Assembly (NCBI GenBank): GCA_944325065.1
Contig: CALUYS010000012.1
Location: forward strand, 1-53,826
DNA from: Candidatus Gastranaerophilales bacterium
Lineage (GTDB): Bacteria; Cyanobacteriota; Vampirovibrionia; Gastranaerophilales; Gastranaerophilaceae
Length of the DNA stretch: 53,826 nucleotides
Direction: 5' to 3'
Part shown: positions 8,198 to 15,053 of the stretch, piece by piece
How the letters are laid out: the number at the start of each line of letters is the position of its first letter
Position numbering within the stretch: position 1 is the stretch's first letter
Position numbers and translations under genes: made by a program
Notes under the pieces: model-generated
Databases searched by the model: none
What the model was told of the DNA's origin: nothing
The model's input: only the letters and a program-made list of their open reading frames with translations

Positions 8198-8380
8198 TTA
8201 TAAATTTGCATTTTTTAGATTATCTTCAAAATCAAGCATTAATTGATAAAGTGCTTTAATATATTGCTTATGAGCTAAATTAATAGTCGTTTTATCATTA
8301 TTAAGTATTGTAAATAATATTTTAAAATTTTTGTTTATTTCTATGACTATATCAAGTAGTTGGTTTTGTTGGGTTTTCAT
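8198..8380 (-). CDS. Small protein of unknown function
   Basis: A 60-residue, helix-rich protein with no recognised domain. The start is supported by an AAGGAAC ribosome binding site 8 bases before the ATG. It ends just 3 bases from the convergent yraN. It is transcribed divergently from the XRE regulator 65 bases away and shares the intergenic region holding a 12-base inverted repeat. That arrangement would suit a regulated partner or a toxin-antitoxin-like pair, but nothing in the sequence shows toxicity. Confidence 0.6.
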   Translation of the reverse strand: MKTQQNQLLDIVIEINKNFKILFTILNNDKTTINLAHKQYIKALYQLMLDFEDNLKNANL

Positions 8381-8415
8381 TTTTTAGTTCCTTTTGTGTT
8401 CTTATAGACTACAGA

Positions 8416-8448
8416 CATATTTTTATTATATATAAAAATAAAAATATG
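8416..8448. promoter_or_regulatory. Inverted repeat at the start of the XRE gene (possible operator)
   Basis: CATATTTTTATT at 8416-8427 is matched exactly by its reverse complement at 8437-8448, 12 of 12 bases with a 9-base spacer. The right arm contains the ATG of the XRE regulator and the spacer is TA-rich like a -10 box. A regulator bound here could repress its own gene and the divergent small gene. Both arms are almost pure A/T, so chance is possible. Confidence 0.4.
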
Positions 8449-8673
8449 ACAAATGAGGCTACAAAATTACAAAATTTAGGAAAAAATATTGCTAAATATC
8501 GTAATATTAATTCTTATACTCAAAATCAGTTGGCTGAAAAAGTTGATGTAGGGCGGGAACATATAGCTAAAATAGAAACCGCTAAAAAATGTGTTAGCTT
8601 AAAACTTTTATTTAAAATTGCTGAAGCATTAAATGTAAATGAAAAAGATTTGTTTAATTTTGAAAATATGTAG
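8446..8673 (+). CDS. XRE-family helix-turn-helix transcriptional regulator
   Basis: A 75-residue protein made almost entirely of one Cro/C1-type helix-turn-helix domain: I-A-K-Y-R-N-I-N-S-Y-T-Q-N-Q-L-A-E-K, then V-D-V-G-R-E-H-I-A-K-I-E (the recognition helix) and a closing I-A-E-A-L-N-V-N-E-K-D-L-F. It would bind DNA as a dimer, like small phage or plasmid repressors. There is no ribosome binding site before the ATG, so translation may be leaderless. An exact inverted repeat overlaps the start codon, consistent with self-control. Confidence 0.88.
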   Translation: MTNEATKLQNLGKNIAKYRNINSYTQNQLAEKVDVGREHIAKIETAKKCVSLKLLFKIAEALNVNEKDLFNFENM

Positions 8674-9040
8674 TTTTTGATATATTGAAAACAGAAGAAA
8701 GATGATATAATAAATTAGTATATTAAATTAGGTTGGTACCTGATTTTAACTTTATAGCTTTTACAGATGGTTTTATTAGTGCTTTTTAAGTATCAAATAG
8801 ATAATTAAAATCTCAACATTATTTTTACTTCCTACTTTAAATAACCAAAATGAAATAAGTTTTTTAATCATGCACATCATTATCCTTGCTTCGATTTCTT
8901 ATAAAATAAGATGAAAGAAAAAGAGTTTTTTGCATATTATAGAAATTAAACCTTACTTTTTTATAAATATTTTTAAATTTAAATGTACAACAAAATTGTT
9001 ATATAGAAAATACGTATAATTATAGAGATTTTATTAAGTG

Positions 9041-9173
9041 TTGCAAAAACTAAAAAAAAGTGTATAATAAAAATAAAATGTGTGATTTAATTAAGTCCCA
9101 TATTTTAAACCCCATAATTTTTTAGTTTTAAAAGCGTTATTAATATAAACAAAATAATTATTAACGCTTTTTA
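9041..9173 (+). ncRNA. Candidate small RNA (promoter to terminator unit)
   Basis: A strong promoter (TTGCAA at 9041-9046, 16-base spacer, TATAAT at 9063-9068) is followed about 60 bases later by a terminator hairpin (AAAAGCGTTA at 9130-9139 with TAACGCTTTT at 9162-9171, then T). The RNA would begin near 9075 and be about 100 bases long. It contains no convincing ORF. I do not recognise a known RNA family in it. Confidence 0.35.
9130..9173 (+). terminator. Hairpin terminator in the intergenic region
   Basis: A perfect 10-base stem AAAAGCGTTA / TAACGCTTTT, separated by 22 A/T-rich bases, ends in a short T-run on the plus strand. It follows the promoter-like pair at 9041-9068 with no gene between. 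Confidence 0.55.
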
Positions 9174-9334
9174 GCTTGTTTTTATTAACACTTGTGACAT
9201 CAACTTCTTTATTGTTATAATGATATACCAATTTTATAGTTCGTTTCATACAACTTTTGAAGGTTTGTCACAGAAGTTACTTTATTTATTTTACCATACC
9301 AAAAGTATGTATAATTATAAATAGATATTTGAGT

Positions 9335-10069
9335 TTAACCTAAATAAAATAATAGATTAATAATAAAATCAGCAACAAGTAAATAAATTGTACATTTTAT
9401 AGCAGATTTAGTTGTTGAAATTCCGACATCGGCTGCACCACCATTTGTTATATAGCCTTGTGTTGCACATACACAAGCAATGACTATACCAAATATAACC
9501 CCTTTGAATAGACTTATATAAATATCTTTTGGTTGAATAAACAGCCAAACAGAATTCATATAACGATATGGATGAAGGTCTATTGTGAAATATGCAATTA
9601 TTAATCCGCCAATAATACCAATAAGTTCGGCTAGAATAACAACCATAGGAACAGTAATGGCTGCAGATAAAATACGTGGTGCAAAATAATAACCAACAGG
9701 ATCAACTTTTAGTGTTTTTATTGCATCAATTTGGTCTGTAACCTTCATATTTGCTATTTGTGCACAAACAGCTGTACCAGCTCTTGCTCCAATAGCTAAT
9801 GCTGCAAAACCTGGAGCTATTTCTCTTATCATAGCTACAGCTATGAAACCACCTACATAAGCTTCAGCACCTGACATTAAAAACTGTTTTGAAATCTGAA
9901 GTGCAATAACAGTCGATGCTATAAAAACAATTGTTATTGCAATTGACAACGAATCATAACTTATTGAAGCTGCTTGTTCAATAGTTGCACTAAAAGATAA
10001 ATTACCATTTTTTATATATTTAAAACTTGTTATGAGATTTTGAATGCATTTACCCAAAAAATTAATCAT
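9335..10069 (-). CDS. mlaE: MlaE-family ABC transporter permease
   Basis: A 244-residue inner-membrane permease of the MlaE/YrbE family, which works with an MlaF-type ATPase and an MCE (MlaD-type) protein in moving phospholipids between the membranes. It has five to six membrane helices. The conserved cytoplasmic coupling segment E-I-A-P-G-F-A-A-L-A-I-G-A-R-A-G and K-V-T-D-Q-I-D-A-I lie near residues 90-125. The start is placed at the ATG overlapping the ilvE stop (ATGATTAA, 8 bases), a coupled start. A longer upstream reading frame runs through ilvE and is rejected. No MlaF or MCE gene is in the window. Confidence 0.9.
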   Translation of the reverse strand: MINFLGKCIQNLITSFKYIKNGNLSFSATIEQAASISYDSLSIAITIVFIASTVIALQISKQFLMSGAEAYVGGFIAVAMIREIAPGFAALAIGARAGTAVCAQIANMKVTDQIDAIKTLKVDPVGYYFAPRILSAAITVPMVVILAELIGIIGGLIIAYFTIDLHPYRYMNSVWLFIQPKDIYISLFKGVIFGIVIACVCATQGYITNGGAADVGISTTKSAIKCTIYLLVADFIINLLFYLG

Positions 10070-10985
10070 AAACAGGTGTACACCATTTTTTATATTTTTC
10101 GTTATTTCCTTTAACAACATCAAAATATGCATTTTGAAGTTTTTTAGTGATAACACCTACTTTACCATTACCTAAATTACGGTTATCAATTGACACAATA
10201 GGACTTATTTGAGCTCCTGTTCCACAATAAAATGCTTCATCTGAAATATAAAGCTCAGTTCTATCAACTTCACGTTCGATAACTTCAATACCTAAATCAA
10301 TACTAAGTTCTTTGATTGTATTACGAGTAACACCAACAAGAATATTATCTGTCGTTTTTGGAGTGATAAGTTTTCCTTTTTGAACAAGGAATAAATTCAT
10401 AGCAGAACCTTCTGTTACATGTCCATCAGGTCCTAAAACAATTGCTTCATCAAAACCTGCAAGCCTTGCATCTGTGATTATTAAAGCAGTATTTGCATAG
10501 CATCCGCTTATTTTAGCTCGTGGCGGTATAGCATTATCATCAGAACGTTTCCAACTCGATACACATACTTTTAAACCGTTATCTATATCAACATAATTAC
10601 CAAGTTCCATAGTAAACATCATTGTTGAATCTTCAATACCTTCTAAATGAGGGCCTATTTTTTTTGCTGAAGATTTATAAATAGTTGGTCTTATATACGC
10701 ATCAGTTTTATGTTTATTTTTCTTCAATAGCTCAACAGTAAAATTACACAATTCATCAATGCTATATGGTGTTTGCATATGCATTATTTTTGCACTATTT
10801 AAAATACGTTCATAATGCTCTTTCATTCGAAATACATATAATTGATTATCTTTATCATTCCAATAAGCACGTATCCCTTCAAAAACAGAAGTTCCATATA
10901 GAAAAGCATGGGTTTTAACTGATAATTTAGCTTCATCTATCAACTTAAATTCACCGTTTAAAAATACATATTCCATGCATTCCAT
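10062..10985 (-). CDS. ilvE: Branched-chain amino acid aminotransferase
   Basis: A 307-residue PLP transaminase of fold type IV that interconverts valine, leucine and isoleucine with their keto acids using glutamate. The family signatures are present: F-L-Y-G-T-S-V-F-E-G-I-R-A-Y near residue 30, the PLP lysine in P-R-A-K-I-S-G-C-Y-A-N near 160, and E-G-S-A-M-N-L-F near 195. A GGAGGGA site lies 9 bases before the chosen ATG. It lies between rpoZ upstream and mlaE downstream in one minus-strand transcription unit. Confidence 0.93.
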   Translation of the reverse strand: MECMEYVFLNGEFKLIDEAKLSVKTHAFLYGTSVFEGIRAYWNDKDNQLYVFRMKEHYERILNSAKIMHMQTPYSIDELCNFTVELLKKNKHKTDAYIRPTIYKSSAKKIGPHLEGIEDSTMMFTMELGNYVDIDNGLKVCVSSWKRSDDNAIPPRAKISGCYANTALIITDARLAGFDEAIVLGPDGHVTEGSAMNLFLVQKGKLITPKTTDNILVGVTRNTIKELSIDLGIEVIEREVDRTELYISDEAFYCGTGAQISPIVSIDNRNLGNGKVGVITKKLQNAYFDVVKGNNEKYKKWCTPVYD

Positions 10986-11043
10986 AAGCTTGTCCCTCCA
11001 TTTTTTTATTTTAAATAATCACTTTAATTTATGCTAAAAAAAA

Positions 11044-11286
11044 TTAACCAACAAGACGACTTTCATCAATTTCTGATGCCTTTACCATAATAGCATGTTC
11101 AACCGGATTTTCTTTTTTTATTGAGCTATCAAAATTATAATCTTCAAATCCAAATTCATCTTTTGGACGTTTTAATTGATATTCATCAACAAGTCTTTTT
11201 GCTAATTCAGCTATTTCGTATACAAGACGATATCTGTTATCTGTTTGTTCATTTAAATCCCAAGCAATTTTTATTATTTGGTTCAT
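11044..11286 (-). CDS. rpoZ: RNA polymerase omega subunit
   Basis: An 80-residue protein resembling omega of RNA polymerase (RNA_pol_Rpb6 fold), which helps assemble beta-prime. The segment N-R-Y-R-L-V-Y-E-I-A-E-L-A-K-R-L and the closing P-V-E-H-A-I-M-V-K-A-S-E-I-D...L-V-G line up with cyanobacterial omega (N-R-Y-R-I-T...P-V-I-R-A-I-I-E-M-S). It is first in the rpoZ-ilvE-mlaE run; a mild ribosome binding site (GGAGAAT) precedes the ATG. Similarity is moderate rather than strong, so a divergent omega is the best reading. Confidence 0.75.
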   Translation of the reverse strand: MNQIIKIAWDLNEQTDNRYRLVYEIAELAKRLVDEYQLKRPKDEFGFEDYNFDSSIKKENPVEHAIMVKASEIDESRLVG

Positions 11287-11460
11287 TTTATTTATATATT
11301 CTCCTGACTTTAAAATTTATAATATGATTGTACTACTTATTTTAATAATTTTCAAGTTTTTCTGTAATTTTAGTGAATATTAAATAAAGTTATTGTTCTA
11401 AATTAACTAAGTTGCATATATTGCACCATTTACTTGGTCTAGTATTTAAAACAAATTTTT

Positions 11461-11512
11461 AAGTATAATTAAGTAAAAATTAAGATTTTATGTTATAATA
11501 ACAATTATACTT
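11461..11512. promoter_or_regulatory. Promoter region of the R-M gene with a flanking inverted repeat
   Basis: A TATAAT at 11494-11499 lies 35 bases before the R-M start codon. Around it AAGTATAATT (11461-11470) is matched exactly by AATTATACTT (11503-11512). A 10-base inverted repeat spanning the -10 box is what an operator for a controlling protein would look like, although no controller gene is adjacent. Confidence 0.4.
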
Positions 11513-11533
11513 ATAACAAAATGGAGATTTTAA

Positions 11534-13879
11534 ATGGTCAGTAAGTATATAGTAAAAGCTCCTCTTGAAGCATATACAAGACAATTAATAGAAAAAAAAT
11601 TAGAGAATTTGAAATATTGTATCGATGAAATGAATCCTAATTGCAATATATATAGAGAAAGAGCAAAAATGGAATATCAGGATAAATTGCTTGATTCAAA
11701 AAATCCTGATTTTTTGATTTATGAATCTGGTACAGATAGAATTCTTGCTTTAATTGAAGCTAAAAGACCTTCTATTTCAATAGATATAGCAAAAAAACAA
11801 GCAATTGAGTTTTATGCTAAACCTTTAAATATTCCGATTATATTTTTATTCAATGGTAATTCCTTTTTAGCAATTACAAAAGATGAAAAAGCTATTAAAA
11901 TTGATAATATTGAAATATCAGATTTTGTTAATGAACAAACATTAATTAAGCTTATTGAAAATAATTTTGAAATAGATTCAATTCCAAACGGTATTGGTAT
12001 TTCAAAAGATGAATTGTTAAAAAAATTTAAAAAAGCAAATGATTTATTAAGAAAAGCAGGATTGAGAGATGGATATGAAAGATTTTCTGTATTTTCAGAT
12101 TTATTATTTCTTAAATTAAAAGATGATTTTGAAGATTACGGAGAAATTTCGATATCAAACATTGACATCGAAAAAGCATGTAATTGGAAGAAGCTCATGT
12201 CAAAAACTCCCAAAATAATGAAAGAAAACTTTCAACTTTCATCATCTGAGGTAAAATCGTATTTGGAGGATACTATCAAACCAAAGCTTAAACAAAAATA
12301 TGGTGATGTATTCGAAAGTTCTTTAAATATTAAAGATGAAGGGATTCTAATTGAATTAATAGAATTAATTGATAGTATACCATTTACTCAAATAGATAGT
12401 GATGTGAAAGGGGATGCTTTTGAATATTTTTTAAAAAACGTTACAAATGGAAATAAGGGGTTGGGCGAATATTATACACCAAGACACATTATTAAAATGA
12501 TTATACAATTGCTTAATCCGGTATTTGGAAATAAAATATATGATTCCTGTTGTGGTACAGGAGGGTTTCTATTGGAATGCTATAAATATTTGGCAAAAAA
12601 TTCAGATATGACAAAGCAACAAGTAAAAGATGTAATACAAAAAGAATCAATATATGGTTGTGAATTAACATCAACTGCTAGAATATCTAAAATGAATATG
12701 GTTCTATTTGGAGATGGTCATTCTAATATAGTACAAGATAATTGTTTATTACAAAAAAACATTAAAAAAGAATATTTTGACATAACTGTTTCTAATATAC
12801 CCTATTCACAAAATGTTGATGAAGGTAATTTCTATAAATTCCCAAGCAAAAAAGGGGATAGTGTTTTTATTCAACATCTATGGGAATCGACAAAAAAAGG
12901 CGGTAAAATGTGTGTCATTGTGCCAGATACTTTTTTATATGACTTAAAAGATGTGTCAAAAATTAGACAAGAAATCATTAATGAGTCAATGGAACTTATT
13001 ATTATTTCCCTTCCAAGAGGAGTCTTTAATCCATATACTCCTACAAAAACAAGTATAATTTATGCAAGAAAAAGAACAGATGAAGAAATATCAAAAAATA
13101 AACATTTTCAACAAGCATATTTTTATGTAATAGACAATGATGGTTTTGAATTAGATTCAAAAAGAAAACCAATTGAGGGGCCTTCTGATTGTACTAAATT
13201 TTTAATGAGTTATAATGATAATCCAGATTATCGATATATTGAACAAGGAAAAGCTACTAATGTATCTTATGATATGATAAAGTTAAATAATTATAATTTG
13301 TTCCCATATATGTATATGGAAGATAAACCTCAAAATTTATATACAAAAACTTTGAAAACTTTATCGGATTTTATTGTAGAAAGGAATGAAAAATTTAATA
13401 TTAAAAAATTTAAAAATTTATCAGAAGAATGCGCTATATTATCAGTAACAAAAAATGGTATATATATAAACGAAATATATACAGCTGAGGAAATTTTTGA
13501 ATTATCTCAAAAATATATAAGGGTTTATAACAATGATTTTGTATATAATCCTCATAGAGTTAATATTGGAAGTATAGGTATTGTGCCTAATTTACATAAA
13601 AATATGTATGTACCTCAAATATATCCTGTTTTTTATCTAAATAATAAAAAAATTCCAAATTATTACCTACTAAAATTATTAAAAAAAACAGAATATAAAA
13701 AAATTATTAACCATTATTGTTTAGGAGGTGCAAGAGCCGATTTGAAGCTAGATTGGTTAAAAAAAATTCAAATTGAATTACCAACTGAACAAGAAGAAAA
13801 ACAAATCAGTCAATTATGTAGGGAGTTAGATAGTAAATATAAAGAATATTTAGAGCTATATAATAAAATTATGACATAA
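11534..13879 (+). CDS. Single-polypeptide restriction-modification enzyme (nuclease plus N6-adenine methylase plus specificity domain)
   Basis: A 781-residue fusion. Residues 1-150 form a PD-(D/E)xK endonuclease domain of the type I HsdR N-terminal kind (N-P-D59-F, then I-E75-A-K77). Residues 150-300 are helical. About 300-560 is an N6-adenine methylase with G-E-Y-Y-T-P-R and SAM motif D-S-C-C-G-T-G-G-F near 337, and motif IV N-I-P-Y near 420 (more often N-P-P-F/Y). Residues 590-781 look like one target recognition domain. No separate hsdR, hsdM or hsdS gene is near. A GGAGA site precedes the ATG. This fits a type IIG/IIL-like enzyme cutting and methylating from one chain. Confidence 0.85.
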   Translation: MVSKYIVKAPLEAYTRQLIEKKLENLKYCIDEMNPNCNIYRERAKMEYQDKLLDSKNPDFLIYESGTDRILALIEAKRPSISIDIAKKQAIEFYAKPLNIPIIFLFNGNSFLAITKDEKAIKIDNIEISDFVNEQTLIKLIENNFEIDSIPNGIGISKDELLKKFKKANDLLRKAGLRDGYERFSVFSDLLFLKLKDDFEDYGEISISNIDIEKACNWKKLMSKTPKIMKENFQLSSSEVKSYLEDTIKPKLKQKYGDVFESSLNIKDEGILIELIELIDSIPFTQIDSDVKGDAFEYFLKNVTNGNKGLGEYYTPRHIIKMIIQLLNPVFGNKIYDSCCGTGGFLLECYKYLAKNSDMTKQQVKDVIQKESIYGCELTSTARISKMNMVLFGDGHSNIVQDNCLLQKNIKKEYFDITVSNIPYSQNVDEGNFYKFPSKKGDSVFIQHLWESTKKGGKMCVIVPDTFLYDLKDVSKIRQEIINESMELIIISLPRGVFNPYTPTKTSIIYARKRTDEEISKNKHFQQAYFYVIDNDGFELDSKRKPIEGPSDCTKFLMSYNDNPDYRYIEQGKATNVSYDMIKLNNYNLFPYMYMEDKPQNLYTKTLKTLSDFIVERNEKFNIKKFKNLSEECAILSVTKNGIYINEIYTAEEIFELSQKYIRVYNNDFVYNPHRVNIGSIGIVPNLHKNMYVPQIYPVFYLNNKKIPNYYLLKLLKKTEYKKIINHYCLGGARADLKLDWLKKIQIELPTEQEEKQISQLCRELDSKYKEYLELYNKIMT

Positions 13880-13919
13880 GTTAAGTAGTATCTGACAAAT
13901 ATATAGGTAAAATTAAAAG

Positions 13920-14468
13920 CTAAGATAAAAATGTTTTTATAACTCCAAAAATAGCACTTAATATAATTAAAAAAATTGGTCCTTTTTTTAAATATAATCC
14001 CAAAAATCCAAATATTAATAATATAATTAAATATTCATAGTTTGTTGAAGCTAATGATTTATTATTGAATATTAAATTATTCATCAAGTCTAAAAAAACA
14101 GAAGCCAATAAAGCACATCCTGCAGGTTTTAACGAATATAATATTGTTTTAAAATAAAAATTATCACAATATTTATTTATTAGTTTTGAAAGAATAACAA
14201 CATTAATTAAGGAAGGCAAAACAATAGCACTTGTAGCAATAAGTGCACCTAAAAATCCTCCTGTTTTAAATCCTGCAAAAGTTGCCATATTTAATCCTAT
14301 TGGCCCTGGAGTCGCAGATGAAACTCCAAGCATTATCATTAGCTCATTTGATGTAAACCAGTTATATTTTTGAGTTAAGTAAAATAAAAAAGGTAATGTT
14401 GCAAGCCCACCTCCAAGTGAAAATAAACCTATTTTAAAAAACTCGTAAAATAATAAAATAAACTTCAT
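13920..14468 (-). CDS. chrA: Chromate transporter half, ChrA family
   Basis: A 182-residue half-size chromate transport protein (PF02417). It carries the CHR signature F-K-I-G-L-F-S-L-G-G-G-L-A-T-L-P-F near residues 11-27 and the second motif S-A-T-P-G-P-I-G-L-N-M-A-T near 52, with about five membrane helices. Its partner half directly upstream overlaps by 4 bases (ATGA). Short-chain ChrA proteins act as a pair of two different halves. The role may be chromate efflux; many homologues have no demonstrated substrate. It ends 41 bases from the convergent R-M gene. Confidence 0.9.
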   Translation of the reverse strand: MKFILLFYEFFKIGLFSLGGGLATLPFLFYLTQKYNWFTSNELMIMLGVSSATPGPIGLNMATFAGFKTGGFLGALIATSAIVLPSLINVVILSKLINKYCDNFYFKTILYSLKPAGCALLASVFLDLMNNLIFNNKSLASTNYEYLIILLIFGFLGLYLKKGPIFLIILSAIFGVIKTFLS

Positions 14469-15046
14469 TGTAATTTATTAACTCCTTTAAGTTTTTTTAT
14501 TAAAGAAACAATAAAACCTAAAAATATGCTTATAAATATTATTACAAATGGTGTAATTTTTAAAATTAAGATTAAATATAAACAGAATACAAATAAAAAA
14601 AATGTTGTTTTATCAACAATGCATTTTGGAAACATATCTTTTAATGTTATTAAAATTAAAACAATAACACTTAAGTTTACGTAATCAAAAATATTATTAA
14701 TTATTATATTATTAAAAATAATAGATAAAATGTTTGCAATTGAGATTATTGTAATAAAAGCACTTATTGTTACACCGACTATTGCTGCTATTGCACCTAA
14801 AAATCCTCTTAACTTATAGCCAACAAATAAAGCAGTGTTTGCTACAATTATTCCAGGTATACACTGAGAAAGGCAATACTTGTCCAAAATATCATCATAA
14901 CTCATCCATCTTTTCTTTTCGACTATCTCACTATTTAAAAGTGGCAAAATAACATATCCTCCACCAACAAGCACAATGCCTATTTTTAAAAATACGTAAA
15001 AAATATCAAAAAGATTTATTTTATTATTTTTATTTTCAGTTGTCAT
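14465..15046 (-). CDS. chrA: Chromate transporter half, ChrA family
   Basis: A 193-residue half-size ChrA protein with the G-G-G-Y-V-I-L-P-L-L motif near residue 28 and C-I-P-G-I-I-V-A-N-T-A near 60. It has about five membrane helices. It is the first gene of the ChrA pair, starts 7 bases after the mutS stop, and overlaps its partner by 4 bases, so both halves are made together. That it follows mutS closely suggests co-transcription rather than shared function. Confidence 0.9.
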   Translation of the reverse strand: MTTENKNNKINLFDIFYVFLKIGIVLVGGGYVILPLLNSEIVEKKRWMSYDDILDKYCLSQCIPGIIVANTALFVGYKLRGFLGAIAAIVGVTISAFITIISIANILSIIFNNIIINNIFDYVNLSVIVLILITLKDMFPKCIVDKTTFFLFVFCLYLILILKITPFVIIFISIFLGFIVSLIKKLKGVNKLQ

Positions 15047-15053
15047 TTATATT

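Larger units (their letters stand above)
8674..9334. other. 661-base region without a convincing gene
   Basis: No ORF of useful length with a ribosome binding site is seen on the plus strand. A minus-strand ORF of 34 codons (8776-8880) follows an AAGGATA site but resembles nothing. Two promoter-like pairs occur: TTGAAA (8685-8690) with TATAAT (8706-8711), spacer 15, and TTGCAA (9041-9046) with TATAAT (9063-9068), spacer 16. The second leads into a hairpin terminator at 9130-9173, giving a possible small RNA. A weak CATAC/GTATG hairpin lies near 9296-9310. Confidence 0.5.

Noticed and set aside
8776-8880. 34-codon minus-strand ORF with an AAGGATA site
   Set aside because: Too short and unlike any known small protein, with nothing around it to support expression; kept only as a remark.
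10070-10156. Extended N-terminus for the MlaE-like permease
   Set aside because: The extra codons lie inside ilvE in another frame, and a natural coupled start (ATG overlapping the ilvE stop) is available at 10069.
11534-13879. BREX PglX or a Type I HsdM
   Set aside because: No BREX partners are near and no separate hsdR or hsdS; the nuclease domain at the N-terminus favours a single-chain enzyme.
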